Shown here piece after piece: positions 16,997 through 25,865 of a stretch of 64,000 bases of DNA. The stretch covers positions 61,686 to 125,685 of the forward strand of contig NZ_NRGS01000007.1 in the NCBI RefSeq assembly GCF_002332425.1. The letters run 5' to 3'. Source of the DNA: Brachybacterium alimentarium. GTDB lineage: Bacteria; Actinomycetota; Actinomycetes; Actinomycetales; Dermabacteraceae. Position numbers and translations under genes: made by a program. Below the pieces are notes generated by a model, which was not told the DNA's origin, made no database searches, and worked only from the letters and a program-made list of their open reading frames with translations. The first letter of the stretch is position 1; each line of letters starts with the position of its first letter.

Positions 16997-18391
16997 GTGA
17001 CCCAGTACAGCCCCGATGCCCCCGCCCGCGCTCACGATTTCTCCCTGTCCTCGGCCGACGACGGCCTGGCAGCACTCGGCGCATGGCGCGAGTATCCGAG
17101 GGTGCAGCAGCCGGTATGGCCCGATGAGGCCGTGCGCTCGGAGGTCTTCGATGATCTGCGGGCGGCTCCGCCGCTGGTGTTCGCCGGCGAGGTCGACGTG
17201 CTCCGCGAGCGTGTTGCCTCGGCGGCGCGGGGCGAGGCCTTCCTGCTCGCCGGCGGCGACTGCGCCGAGACCTTCGCCGACTCCACGGCCGATCGCATCC
17301 GCAACAAGATCCGCACGATCCTGCAGATGTCGGCCGTGCTCACCTACGGTGCCTCCGTCCCGGTGGTGAAGATGGGACGGATGGCCGGCCAGTTCGCCAA
17401 GCCCCGCTCCGGCGACGAGGAGACCCGTGACGGCATCACCCTGCCGACCTACCGCGGCGATGCCGTCAACGCCCATGCCTTCACGCCCGAGGCCCGCAAT
17501 CCCGACCCGCATCGCCTGTGGAAGACCTACACCACCAGCGCGAGCACCCTGAACCTGCTGCGCGCCTTCACCGGCGGCGGTTTCGCCGATCTGCGCCAGG
17601 TCCACTCCTGGAACCGCGGCTTCACCTCGGGCGCGGGCTACGACCGCTATGAGGAGCTCGCCGGTCAGATCGACAAGGCGATCCGCTTCATGGAGGCGAT
17701 CGGTGCGGACTTCGACGCCCTCAAGGTGGTCGAGTTCTACGCCTCCCACGAGGCTCTGCTGCTGGACTACGAAGAAGCGCTGTCACGGATCGACTCCCGC
17801 ACCGGAGAGATCTACGGCTGCTCCGGGCACTTCCTGTGGGTCGGCGAGCGCACCCGCCAGCTCGACGGCGCGCACGTGGACTTCATGGCCCGCCTGCGCA
17901 ACCCGATCGGGGTCAAGCTCGGCCCGACCGCCACGGTCGACGACGCGCTGAGGCTCGTCGACAAGCTCGATCCCGAGCGCGAGCCAGGTCGCCTGACCTT
18001 CATCACGCGTATGGGCGCCGGCAAGATCCGCGACCGCCTGCCTGCCCTGGTGGAGGGAGTGCGCGACTCCGGCGCCCAGGTCGCCTGGGTCACCGACCCG
18101 ATGCACGGCAACACGATCACCTCGTCCAACGGGTACAAGACCCGGCGCTTCGAGGACATCCTCGACGAGGTCGTCGGATTCTTCGAGGTCCATCAGGCAC
18201 TGGGCACGATCCCGGCCGGCCTGCACATGGAGCTCACCGGCGACGACGTCACCGAGGTGCTCGGCGGTGCCGGGGAGATCGACGAGGAGGGTCTGACGCG
18301 TCGCTACGAGACGCTCGTGGATCCCCGGCTCAACCATCAGCAGTCGCTCGAACTCGCCTTCCTGGTCGCGGAGATGCTCTCCCGCCGCTGA
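16997..18391 (+). CDS. 3-deoxy-7-phosphoheptulonate synthase, class II
   Basis: First step of the shikimate pathway: condenses phosphoenolpyruvate and erythrose 4-phosphate. The 464-residue length matches the class II (plant/mycobacterial AroG) enzymes. Signatures include LLAGGDCAETFAD, KMGRMAGQFAKPRS, THYNLxxS-like VEFYASHEALLLDYEEAL, GCSGHFLWVGERTRQLD and WVTDPMHGNTI. I choose GTG 16997: it follows TACCCT at leaderless spacing and gives the usual N-terminus; the frame extends upstream inside plsC only as a shadow. A perfect hairpin terminator follows. The kinase/regulator pair downstream is conserved at this place in M. tuberculosis (aroG Rv2178c, pknL Rv2176). Confidence 0.95.
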   Translation: MTQYSPDAPARAHDFSLSSADDGLAALGAWREYPRVQQPVWPDEAVRSEVFDDLRAAPPLVFAGEVDVLRERVASAARGEAFLLAGGDCAETFADSTADRIRNKIRTILQMSAVLTYGASVPVVKMGRMAGQFAKPRSGDEETRDGITLPTYRGDAVNAHAFTPEARNPDPHRLWKTYTTSASTLNLLRAFTGGGFADLRQVHSWNRGFTSGAGYDRYEELAGQIDKAIRFMEAIGADFDALKVVEFYASHEALLLDYEEALSRIDSRTGEIYGCSGHFLWVGERTRQLDGAHVDFMARLRNPIGVKLGPTATVDDALRLVDKLDPEREPGRLTFITRMGAGKIRDRLPALVEGVRDSGAQVAWVTDPMHGNTITSSNGYKTRRFEDILDEVVGFFEVHQALGTIPAGLHMELTGDDVTEVLGGAGEIDEEGLTRRYETLVDPRLNHQQSLELAFLVAEMLSRR

Positions 18392-18401
18392 GCAGCTCGC
18401 T

Positions 18402-18447
18402 CACGAGATCACCCCGGCACCGCACGCAGTGCCGGGGTGATCTCGTG
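18402..18447 (+). terminator. Hairpin terminator between DAHP synthase and kinase genes
   Basis: Perfect 19-bp inverted repeat (18402-18420 / 18429-18447) with an 8-base loop, 10 bases after the DAHP synthase stop; can serve both convergent genes. Confidence 0.85.
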
Positions 18448-18527
18448 CAGCAAGTGCGTGGTACCGCAAATGCGTCCGTCGTGCGTCGTGCGAGGTGCGA
18501 GGTGCGAGGTGGTGCCTGGGCGCCGGC

Positions 18528-20693
18528 TCAGAAGACCGTGATCGTGATGGCCGAACCCTTCGCGAGCTCCGCACCGGCCTCGGCGGACTGCTCGTAGACG
18601 AGGCCGAACACCGGCTCGCCCCGATCATGCTTCACGGTGACGTCGAATCCTGCGGCCTCCAGCGTCTTCTTCGCATCGGCCTCTGGCTTCTGGAAGACGT
18701 CGGGGACCTTGACCATCTCAGGCCCCAGCGAGGTCACCAGGGCGACGGTGTCGCCCCGATGGCCGGTGCCGGAGGCGGGGGACTGCGAGATGACGTTCCC
18801 GGAGGGCACATCAGCGGAATGCGCGCTGGAACTCGTCACGGTGAAGCCGGCCGATTCGAGGGCGGTGCGTGCTGTCTTGCCGTTCGCGCCGGTCTGATCG
18901 GGGATCGTGATCGGCTGACGGCCCTGGGAGACGACCACATGCACCTCCCCGCCCTCGGGCAGTGCATCGGCGTCCTGGGACTGGCTGATGACCTGCCCGG
19001 CGGGGACCTCCTCCGAGTACTCCGGGTCGTCCTCGACCAGCTCGAGCCCCTGGTCCTCCACCGCAGCGCGCGCCTCCTCGACGTCCGTGCCCTCGACCTC
19101 GGGAACGGGGAAGGTCTGCACGCCCTTGGAGACGACGAGCTCGACATGGTCGCCCTTCTTCACCGCGGCTCCGGCCGACGGGGAAGCGGAGATGACGTGG
19201 CCCGCGGGCACCGTGTCATCGAACCGCTCCTCGGTGCGGACGCTAAGGTCGGCGGCGTCGAGGATGGACTCGGCATCGGTCAGCTGGGTGCCGGCGAGGA
19301 CGGGGATCGTCCGATCGGCTCCCGGGCCGGTGTTGAAATACCAGTCGCCGCCGGTCCAGGCGCCCGCACCGAGCGCTGCGACCAGGCTCAGCGTGGCGAG
19401 CAGCGCCATCGGAGCGGAGCGGCGTCGGGACGACGCCGGCAGATGCCGGCCGCGGCGTGCGCGCGGAGCGCGGACCACGACCGTGCGTGACGCGGAGTCC
19501 TGGTCGTTGTCGTCCCGGTGCTTCTCGCGCTCGGTCTCCTCGACCTCGGTGCTCTCCGCCTCTGCGAGGTCCTCGCCTTCCGTCTCGTCGCCGACGGGGA
19601 GCCTCTGGGCGGAGCCGGGACCGGTGGGGTCAGCGGCGTCGCTGTCGGACGCCGCCTGTTCCGGGCGCGCGGCGTCCTCCTGCGCGGAGTCCTCCGGGGT
19701 GTGCCCGGCCAGGAGACCAGGCGGGAACGCGCGAGGGTCCGAGGAGAGTTCGGCGACGACCTCATCGAGATGGGAGGTCGGGCGCACCACGTCGGAGGTG
19801 TCGGTGTCCTCGCGGGTCGTGGGGCGGGAGTCCAGCACGGCGGCCGGGAGCGTCTTGTGGAGTTCGCGCACGGCCCGCAGCAGGTCCGTCGCAGTCGCTG
19901 GGCGCTGCTCGACCTTCCTCGCCGCTGCCCAGGTGACCAAGGAATCGAGCTCCCGAGGGATCCCCGTGACGACGGTCGACGGGGCGGGGATGTCTTCGTG
20001 GACATGCTGGAAGGCGACGTGCACGGGCTGTTCGCCGCGGAAGGGCTGGCGGCCGGTCAGCATCTCGAAGAGCACGACGCCGAGGGAATAGAGGTCGCTG
20101 CGCTCGTCGCTGTGACCGCGCGTGACCACCTCCGGACTGATGTAGGCGACCGTTCCCAGCAGAGTCGAGCTGGCGGAGGAGTTGCTCGCTCCGATCGCGC
20201 GGGCCAGTCCGAAATCCGCGACCTTCGCGGTGCCGTGCTCGTCGATCAGGATGTTCTCGGGCTTGATGTCGCGGTGCACGATGCCAGCGGCGTGGGCGGC
20301 GACCAGCGCTTCGAGCACCTGGGCGGTGATGTCCAGGGTGTCCGCGAGGGTGAGGGTGTGCTGCTCGACGATCCGGGCACGCAGGGTCTCGCCCTCGACC
20401 AGCTCCATGGCAAGGTAGATGCGGTCATCGTCCGCACCCTGATCGAAGACGCCGACGACATTGCGGTGCGCCAGGCGTGCTGCGGCGCGTGCCTCCCTGC
20501 CGAAGCGACGACGGAAATCCTCGTCCATCGCGAGGTGAGGATGCATGATCTTCAGCGCGACCACGCGGTCCAGCCGTTCGTCGTGGCCGCGGTGGACGGT
20601 CGCCATTCCGCCGCGCGCAATGGGCTCCTCGACCCGGTAGCGGTCATCGAGGAGCAGGCTGATGCCGGGGGAAGTCGACGTCGCCGCGCTCAC
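18528..20693 (-). CDS. Serine/threonine protein kinase with PASTA repeats (PknL type)
   Basis: Membrane receptor-like kinase, 721 residues. The cytoplasmic kinase domain (~15-275) has RGGMATVHRG, catalytic-Lys ALKIM, HRDIKPENIL and DFGLARA. A charged, acidic juxtamembrane region (~280-420) leads to one membrane helix (~430-450), then four extracellular PASTA repeats of about 66 residues each. PASTA kinases sense cell-wall precursors and muropeptides. By position (between class II aroG and an Rv2175c homologue) it is the PknL counterpart, though its four PASTA repeats differ from M. tuberculosis PknL, which I recall as lacking them. GTG start with TTAGAT seven bases before it: leaderless. Confidence 0.93.
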   Translation of the reverse strand: MSAATSTSPGISLLLDDRYRVEEPIARGGMATVHRGHDERLDRVVALKIMHPHLAMDEDFRRRFGREARAAARLAHRNVVGVFDQGADDDRIYLAMELVEGETLRARIVEQHTLTLADTLDITAQVLEALVAAHAAGIVHRDIKPENILIDEHGTAKVADFGLARAIGASNSSASSTLLGTVAYISPEVVTRGHSDERSDLYSLGVVLFEMLTGRQPFRGEQPVHVAFQHVHEDIPAPSTVVTGIPRELDSLVTWAAARKVEQRPATATDLLRAVRELHKTLPAAVLDSRPTTREDTDTSDVVRPTSHLDEVVAELSSDPRAFPPGLLAGHTPEDSAQEDAARPEQAASDSDAADPTGPGSAQRLPVGDETEGEDLAEAESTEVEETEREKHRDDNDQDSASRTVVVRAPRARRGRHLPASSRRRSAPMALLATLSLVAALGAGAWTGGDWYFNTGPGADRTIPVLAGTQLTDAESILDAADLSVRTEERFDDTVPAGHVISASPSAGAAVKKGDHVELVVSKGVQTFPVPEVEGTDVEEARAAVEDQGLELVEDDPEYSEEVPAGQVISQSQDADALPEGGEVHVVVSQGRQPITIPDQTGANGKTARTALESAGFTVTSSSAHSADVPSGNVISQSPASGTGHRGDTVALVTSLGPEMVKVPDVFQKPEADAKKTLEAAGFDVTVKHDRGEPVFGLVYEQSAEAGAELAKGSAITITVF

Positions 20694-20700
20694 CCTGTCA

Positions 20701-20706
20701 ATCTAA
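20701..20706 (-). promoter_or_regulatory. -10 element of a leaderless kinase promoter
   Basis: TTAGAT on the minus strand, seven bases before GTG 20693; no ribosome binding site. Confidence 0.5.
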
Positions 20707-20846
20707 GCCGCGGTGGCGGGCAGACCCGGCACCGACACACTGAGAGCGCGCGCGTCGACCGTGATCGGGTGTGACGTGAGGCGGACGAAGGCGATGGGGG
20801 ACGCCCAGAGGTGCGCGGCGGGACCGGTGCATGGCACTCTGGAGGC

Positions 20847-21200
20847 GTGAATGCCCTCGACGAACTCATCACCGACTGGTTGAACCTCCCCGATGTCGCC
20901 CTGCAGCTGGACCTCGAGGTCTCGCGTGTGCGCCGTCTCATCGAAGACGGGGAACTCGTCTCCGTGCGCCGAGGCGATCCCGAGGTGCGCATGGTTCCCG
21001 CGGAGATGCTCACGGAGAACGGCATCGCGCCGCACCTCCGGGGGACGATCACGCTCCTGCGCGACGGTGGTTTCGACGATGTCGAGCTGCTGACGTGGCT
21101 CTTCACCGAGGACGAGACCCTCCCGGGACGCCCGATCGATCAGCTGCGCCAGGGTCAGCGGGGAGAAGTGCGCCGTCGGGCGCAGGCGCTCGCCCTGTGA
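20847..21200 (+). CDS. Rv2175c-type DNA-binding protein, likely kinase substrate
   Basis: A 117-residue protein with an N-terminal winged helix-turn-helix-like domain (LDELITDWLNLPDVALQLDLEVSRVRRLIEDGELVSVRRGD) and a C-terminal helical part (GTITLLRDGGFDDVELLTWLF). It matches the actinobacterial Rv2175c family. In M. tuberculosis that protein binds DNA and is phosphorylated by PknL, and the divergent pairing with the kinase gene is kept here. GTG 20847 is taken as start; GGAGG sits only one base before it, too close to act, so initiation may be leaderless or from the next in-frame codon region. Confidence 0.88.
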   Translation: MNALDELITDWLNLPDVALQLDLEVSRVRRLIEDGELVSVRRGDPEVRMVPAEMLTENGIAPHLRGTITLLRDGGFDDVELLTWLFTEDETLPGRPIDQLRQGQRGEVRRRAQALAL

Positions 21201-21253
21201 GCCCGTCGCCCGCTCCTGTCGCCGCCTGCACGCCGTATCGCGCGGAGAGATGA

Positions 21254-22384
21254 TCAGGACCGGAGCGAGCTGAGCTCGGTCGCGAGCTCAGCCAGCTGCG
21301 ACAGGCCCGTACGGCCCAGCAGACCGAGTCGCGCCTCTGCGAGCAGCGTCTGCCCCAGTTCTGCCCGCGTGCGGATCTCGTCGGCCACCGCACGCACCGC
21401 ACCGGTGGAGGCCATCAGCTCGTGCACCTCGGCGATCTGGGCCGCGGTGGCTCCGGGGTTGCCGACGACCTGCGCCAGCAGACCGCGGCCGGCATCGTCC
21501 GACGCGGACTCCGTGCGCGCCAGCAGCACCGTGCGCTTGCCCTCGACGATGTCCCCGCCGATCGGCTTACCCGTCTCGTCCTGATCCCCGACGACGCTCA
21601 GCAGGTCATCGCGCAGCTGGAACGCGGTCCCCACCTCGATCGCCCAGTCCGAGAGCTGCCCGAGGACGGCGTCGCTCGCGCCCATCAGCGCAGCGCCGAT
21701 GCGCACCGGCCGCAGCACCGTGTACGGGACCGTCTTCCAACGGATCACCGACAGGGCGGCCTGCTCGGCATCCGGTGAGGACTCGTAGCCCCCTGCCTGG
21801 TGAAGGATGTCCAGGAACTGGCCCGACATGACCTCGGTGCGCAGGGCGTCGAACTCATCGCGAGCGCGAGCCGTGCCGGAGAGGTCGCCGCGGACTCCGG
21901 AGGCGACCTGTTCGGCCCAGCTCAGCGCGAGATCGCCCTGCACGATCGCGGTGGCGATCCCGAAGTCCTCCGCGGAGCCGACGAGTCCGGCCTCACGGTG
22001 ACGGGTCGCGGCCTCGACATGGAGGGACGGACGGCCGCGGCGCACGGGGGAGTGGTCGATGACGTCGTCGTGCATGAGCGCGGCGGCCTGGACCAGCTCG
22101 ATCGCTGCACCGCAGCGGGCGAGGGAATCGATCTCCTCGTCCGTGGGCTCGCGACCGAGGGCCGCGACACCGCCCCAGAAGCAGAAGCGCGGACGCAGGA
22201 GCTTCCCGCCCTCGAGGTAACCGGCGACGGAGTCCACCAGTTCTGCGGTCTCCGGTGAGATGGTCGCCAGGTGCTGGCGCCGCGTCGAGAGTGCCTCGTC
22301 CGTGATCGCCCTGACCCCCCGGACCAGGGCGTCGTCGAGCACGCGGAGGCTCTCGGCGCTCGGCAGCGCGTCGTCGGCAGGCAT
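21254..22384 (-). CDS. Polyprenyl (geranylgeranyl/farnesyl-type) diphosphate synthase
   Basis: Trans-prenyltransferase that elongates allylic diphosphates with IPP, feeding menaquinone, carotenoid or polyprenyl synthesis. The 376-residue product has the first Asp-rich motif in LMHDDVIDHSPVRRGRPS and the second in LRDDLLSVVGDQDETGKPIGGDIVEGKRT. The product chain length cannot be fixed from sequence. ATG 22384 is preceded by AAAGGAG at good spacing; the frame runs further upstream without a start signal. It is the counterpart of idsA2 (Rv2173), two genes from pknL. Confidence 0.92.
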   Translation of the reverse strand: MPADDALPSAESLRVLDDALVRGVRAITDEALSTRRQHLATISPETAELVDSVAGYLEGGKLLRPRFCFWGGVAALGREPTDEEIDSLARCGAAIELVQAAALMHDDVIDHSPVRRGRPSLHVEAATRHREAGLVGSAEDFGIATAIVQGDLALSWAEQVASGVRGDLSGTARARDEFDALRTEVMSGQFLDILHQAGGYESSPDAEQAALSVIRWKTVPYTVLRPVRIGAALMGASDAVLGQLSDWAIEVGTAFQLRDDLLSVVGDQDETGKPIGGDIVEGKRTVLLARTESASDDAGRGLLAQVVGNPGATAAQIAEVHELMASTGAVRAVADEIRTRAELGQTLLAEARLGLLGRTGLSQLAELATELSSLRS

Positions 22385-22534
22385 CAGGACTCCTTTTCCT
22401 CGGTACCCAGGGATCCTCCCACGACCACCTGATCGGCCGGGGCCCGCTCCGGCACCTTTCCTCCACAGGCCGTGCCGGTCCCCACTCCGGGTCCGGCACT
22501 GTTCGGCACGTGCACGGGGCACGAAGGTCGGTGC

Positions 22535-23752
22535 ATGTCGACCAACACCTCATCCAGCATCCCTTCGGCAGGGTCCGGACGCCGGGTCCTGCACACCGAC
22601 GACCCCTCGGAGTTCCTCGCCGAGACGCGCATCAGCCTGAAGCAGGCGCCCACCGACTGCCTGATCCTCCTGGGCCACGGGGGCCACGGGGGCCACGGGG
22701 GCTACGGGGGCCACGGCGGTCACGAGGTCGTTCCCGTCGTGACGACCTCGAGCCTGTCGGATCTCTTCGCCGACGACCGCATGACCCACCTGCAAACGCT
22801 CCTGGGCATGCTGCTGGACAAGGGCATGACACGCGGTGCGGCCATGCTCGTGCTCGGGGACGGGTACGAGGAGATCGCCCCGGACCTGGTGGAGGACATC
22901 ACGATCCTGTCCGCCTCCCGACTCCTGCTGACCGCATCGAGCCTCCTGCCCGACCCGTTCCCCCTCGACGCCGTCTGGGTGGTGGGCAACAGCGAGGGCC
23001 GCCGTGTGCTGCTGGGATCACCGGACGGGGACGGGGAGAGGATCCTCGTCTCACCGCCACGACCCCTTCGCGACTTCGCCGAGACCCGCGCAGCGGCGGG
23101 GGAGGTGTACACCGGGCGCCTCGTACCGCTGCAGGGCGACCGTCGCGCTGCCGTCGGTCGACTCGAAGCGGTGCCCCGCTCCCTGCGCCTGGAGCGCACC
23201 GGGCTCGCTGCGCGCTGCGATCCCGGTACCCTCTTCGCCGAGGCCCGTGGCGCACTGGGACGCTTGCAGGCGTCCTCCCGAGGTCCGGAGGCGCCCGGCT
23301 TCGTGACGGACTGTGAACGGGTCGCCTCGCTGCTGTCCGCGGTCGCGGTGGACCGCCTCCATTGGGAACTGCTGGCGCAGTGCGTGGATCTCGGGAACGC
23401 CGCCACGATCGACCGCGAGGAGCTCCTGCAGCTGCTCGTGCGCGACGGTTCTTGGCGCCCACATGAGGACGTCTGTGCAGGTGGGAGCTGGTATGAAGCG
23501 CTCAGCACGCTCCGCGAGATCGCGCGTGGTGCCATGACGGAGCTGCCGATCGCGCAGCGCGGCATCGCCCGTGAGGCGTGGCGCGGTCTCACCGCGATGC
23601 TGGTGATCCTCTCCTGGTGGAATCACCGCTTCTCCACCGGTGGCTGCTTCGTCGATGAGCTCTGGGAGCGTGAACCGGAGTCGTCTCTGGCACCCTTGCT
23701 GGCACGTATGACCGACACGCCGATCTTTCCGGCCTGGTGGCCCAGCACCTGA
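22535..23752 (+). CDS. DUF4192-like protein with a Gly-His repeat
   Basis: A 405-residue actinobacterial protein that I assign to DUF4192 on its opening (PSEFLAETRISLKQAPTDCLILLGHGG), which follows the family pattern of a short domain saying little about chemistry, and on SEGRRVLLGSPDG in the middle. Function is unknown. Residues ~47-63 are a Gly-Gly-His run (three GHG repeats, one GYG, then GHGGH), built from 9-bp DNA repeats at a place where the family has a short loop. Start ATG 22535 has GAAGG about eight bases before it. metX follows after 53 bases. Confidence 0.65.
   Translation: MSTNTSSSIPSAGSGRRVLHTDDPSEFLAETRISLKQAPTDCLILLGHGGHGGHGGYGGHGGHEVVPVVTTSSLSDLFADDRMTHLQTLLGMLLDKGMTRGAAMLVLGDGYEEIAPDLVEDITILSASRLLLTASSLLPDPFPLDAVWVVGNSEGRRVLLGSPDGDGERILVSPPRPLRDFAETRAAAGEVYTGRLVPLQGDRRAAVGRLEAVPRSLRLERTGLAARCDPGTLFAEARGALGRLQASSRGPEAPGFVTDCERVASLLSAVAVDRLHWELLAQCVDLGNAATIDREELLQLLVRDGSWRPHEDVCAGGSWYEALSTLREIARGAMTELPIAQRGIAREAWRGLTAMLVILSWWNHRFSTGGCFVDELWEREPESSLAPLLARMTDTPIFPAWWPST
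22673..22723 (+). repeat. 9-bp in-gene repeat encoding Gly-His-Gly
   Basis: Units GGCCACGGG at 22673, 22682 and 22691, GGCTACGGG at 22700, GGCCACGGC at 22709, then GGTCAC. It keeps frame within the DUF4192-like gene. Confidence 0.9.
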
Positions 23753-23805
23753 CCCCAGGACCGCTGTCGCCTGCCGGGCGGGAATGCAGGGAGGAGGAGC
23801 CGCCG

Positions 23806-25089
23806 ATGACCGTTCTCGGAGCTCTGGGACGGAGAGTGTCGGCTGCTGCGTCGACCACAGCCACGACGGACTTCGCATCGACGCAGGCTGCCATGAGCGA
23901 GGACGGCGCGGCTGCGACACCGCGGAGCGGGATCGTCGAGGGAGGTGCGGGCGCCACGACGGCGACCACCACGACCGCGACCACCGGGGCCTGGCTCCCC
24001 GAGCACGGCGTGGGAGACCGCCGGTTCCTCGACATCGGCGACGTGGAGCTCGAGAGCGGGGCCGTGCTCCAGGACGTGACCATGGCCTACGAGACCTGGG
24101 GGACCCTTGACCCCGATGGTGGCAACGCGATCCTGGTGCTCCATGCCCTGACGGGCGACTCGCACCTCCGCGGGCCGGCGAGCAGGGCCCACGCCAGCCC
24201 CGGATGGTGGGAGCAGATGGTCGGCCCGGGGTGCCCGATCGACACCGATCGCTACTACGTGATCGCCCCGAACATCCTCGGAGGGTGTCAGGGCAGCACG
24301 GGGCCGAGCTCCATCGCCCCGGACGGACGGCACTGGGGCTCGCGGTTCCCCCTGCTGACCGTGCGTGATCAGGTCGAGGCGGAACGTCGGCTGCGCGACG
24401 CCCTGTCGATCCAGCGCTGGGCGCTCGTGGTCGGCGGCTCGATGGGCGGCATGCGCGCGGTCGAGTGGGCCGCGTCCTATCCCTCGGAGGTCGAGAGGCT
24501 CGCGGTCATCGCGAGCTCGGCGCGGGCGACCGCCGACCAGATCGCCTGGAACACCGCCCAGAGCGCGGCGATCCGTATGGACCCCGAGTTCCGGGGCGGC
24601 GACTACTACGACGTCCCCGGCGGTCGTGGCCCTCAGCACGGTCTGGGCATCGCCCGGCGCATCGCCCACACGACCTATCGCACCGCCGATGAGCTCGAGG
24701 ACAGGTTCGGCAACCGGCCCCAGGCCGACGAGGACCCGTTCGACGGCGCGGGCCGCCACCAGATCACGAGCTATCTCGAACACCATGCCGGGAAGCTCTC
24801 ACGGCGATTCGACGCGAACTCCTATCTGCTCCTGGCGCACTCGATGAACACGCACGACGTGGGTCGCGGACGCGGGGGAACGGCGGCGGCCCTGGAACGG
24901 GTCCGAGCCCGGACCCTCGTCGTCGCGATCGACACAGATCGACTGTTCCCGCCAGTCCTGGTCGAGGAGATGGCCACGCACATACCGCACTCGGACTGGC
25001 GCGTCGCGCACTCCGTGATCGGTCACGACGCGTTCCTGCTCGCCCATCCCGATCTCGACGAGTGGATCCGCGGCCTGCTCGGTCGCTAA
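23806..25089 (+). CDS. metX: Homoserine O-acetyltransferase
   Basis: Transfers acetyl from acetyl-CoA to homoserine in methionine synthesis. An alpha/beta hydrolase of 427 residues: LHALTGDSH (oxyanion region), NILGGCQGSTGPSS, nucleophile elbow GGSMGGMRAVEWA, Asp in DTDRLFPP, His in IGHDAFL. GGAGGAG lies six bases before ATG 23806. The N-terminal ~60 residues are low-complexity (Thr/Ala-rich: TTATTTTATT) and not part of the fold; the conserved protein begins near WLPEHGVGDRRFLDIGD. The usual partner metY is not adjacent. O-acetyl versus O-succinyl specificity is assumed from the actinobacterial family. Confidence 0.92.
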   Translation: MTVLGALGRRVSAAASTTATTDFASTQAAMSEDGAAATPRSGIVEGGAGATTATTTTATTGAWLPEHGVGDRRFLDIGDVELESGAVLQDVTMAYETWGTLDPDGGNAILVLHALTGDSHLRGPASRAHASPGWWEQMVGPGCPIDTDRYYVIAPNILGGCQGSTGPSSIAPDGRHWGSRFPLLTVRDQVEAERRLRDALSIQRWALVVGGSMGGMRAVEWAASYPSEVERLAVIASSARATADQIAWNTAQSAAIRMDPEFRGGDYYDVPGGRGPQHGLGIARRIAHTTYRTADELEDRFGNRPQADEDPFDGAGRHQITSYLEHHAGKLSRRFDANSYLLLAHSMNTHDVGRGRGGTAAALERVRARTLVVAIDTDRLFPPVLVEEMATHIPHSDWRVAHSVIGHDAFLLAHPDLDEWIRGLLGR

Positions 25090-25155
25090 GCTGGCCGGAT
25101 GAGCCGACGTCCCGGGAGGGATGTTGCGAGAATCGTCCCGAGAAGGAGCAGGCGC

Positions 25156-25560
25156 ATGACCATCGTCGTGGCATACACGCCGTCTGAACAGGGCAGGGCA
25201 GCACTGCAGGCCGCTGTGAGGTCCGCGCGTCGTTCCCGGGAGGGGCTGGCCGTCGCCTACTACGAGTTCGGGGAGGCCGACGACGGTCTCGCCGCACCCT
25301 CGGAGGAGGACGTCCGCTCCGCGCTCGCCGAGGCGGACGTCGAGGGGCTCGACGTGACGCTCCACCGCCGTTCGATGACGGACATCGGCGAGTTCCTGCT
25401 GGCCGTCATCGACGAGGTCTCCGCGTCGCTGCTCGTGATCGGGCTGCGCAGGAAGTCACCCATCGGCAAGCTCAACCTCGGCAATGCCGCACGCCGGGTC
25501 GTCCTCGGTGCTCCCTGTCCGGTGCTCGCCGTGAAGGACGGACTGCGCGCCGCGGCCTGA
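25156..25560 (+). CDS. Universal stress protein, UspA family
   Basis: A 134-residue single Usp domain: TIVVAYTPSEQGRAALQAA at the start and the ATP-binding motif GLRRKSPIGKLNLGNAARRVVLGAPCPVLAVK at the end (G-2x-G-9x-G type, though with N in place of the first Ser/Thr). AGAAGGAG lies before ATG 25156. It sits between metX and the sigma factor gene, each with its own start signals; no functional link is evident. Confidence 0.9.
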   Translation: MTIVVAYTPSEQGRAALQAAVRSARRSREGLAVAYYEFGEADDGLAAPSEEDVRSALAEADVEGLDVTLHRRSMTDIGEFLLAVIDEVSASLLVIGLRRKSPIGKLNLGNAARRVVLGAPCPVLAVKDGLRAAA

Positions 25561-25682
25561 GGACGCGCGCCGCGGCCCCGGCCGGGGGCCGATCCAGCAC
25601 GCCGGATCCGGCACATGCAGGGGGCCGAGAGGGTCCGCAGCCACGCGCCGGAGCCGCCGACTCCCCGGGGAAACCGGGCCTG

Positions 25683-25712
25683 GGAATAACTGCACGCGCA
25701 GGACGTTATACT
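25683..25712 (+). promoter_or_regulatory. Overlapping SigR/SigH-like and housekeeping promoter before sigA
   Basis: GGAATA (25683-25688), 16 bases, then GTT (25705-25707), with a C just before the GTT: the form recognised by SigR/SigH-type ECF sigma factors. TATACT (25707-25712) overlaps its 3' end as a -10 for the primary sigma factor. It leaves a leader of about 150 bases before GTG 25866. Confidence 0.55.
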
Positions 25713-25746
25713 CATGAGGCTTGACGGCACCGTGCCTTCGTGCGCC

Positions 25747-25812
25747 ATGAAACCGAGACCCACCGGTTCGCCGGCCGCGCGCAGGATCCGCTGGCCCCGC
25801 CGAGATGACTGA
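25747..25812 (+). CDS. Possible 21-codon upstream ORF in the sigA leader
   Basis: ATG 25747 to TGA 25812 encodes 21 residues (MKPRPTGS...RRDD), rich in Arg and Pro, inside the predicted leader. No ribosome binding site is visible, so translation is doubtful. Confidence 0.2.
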   Translation: MKPRPTGSPAARRIRWPRRDD

Positions 25813-25865
25813 TCGCCCGAGTGTGGCGGCTCGCCCCCAGGGGCGCCGCCGGAAGAAGGAACTCT

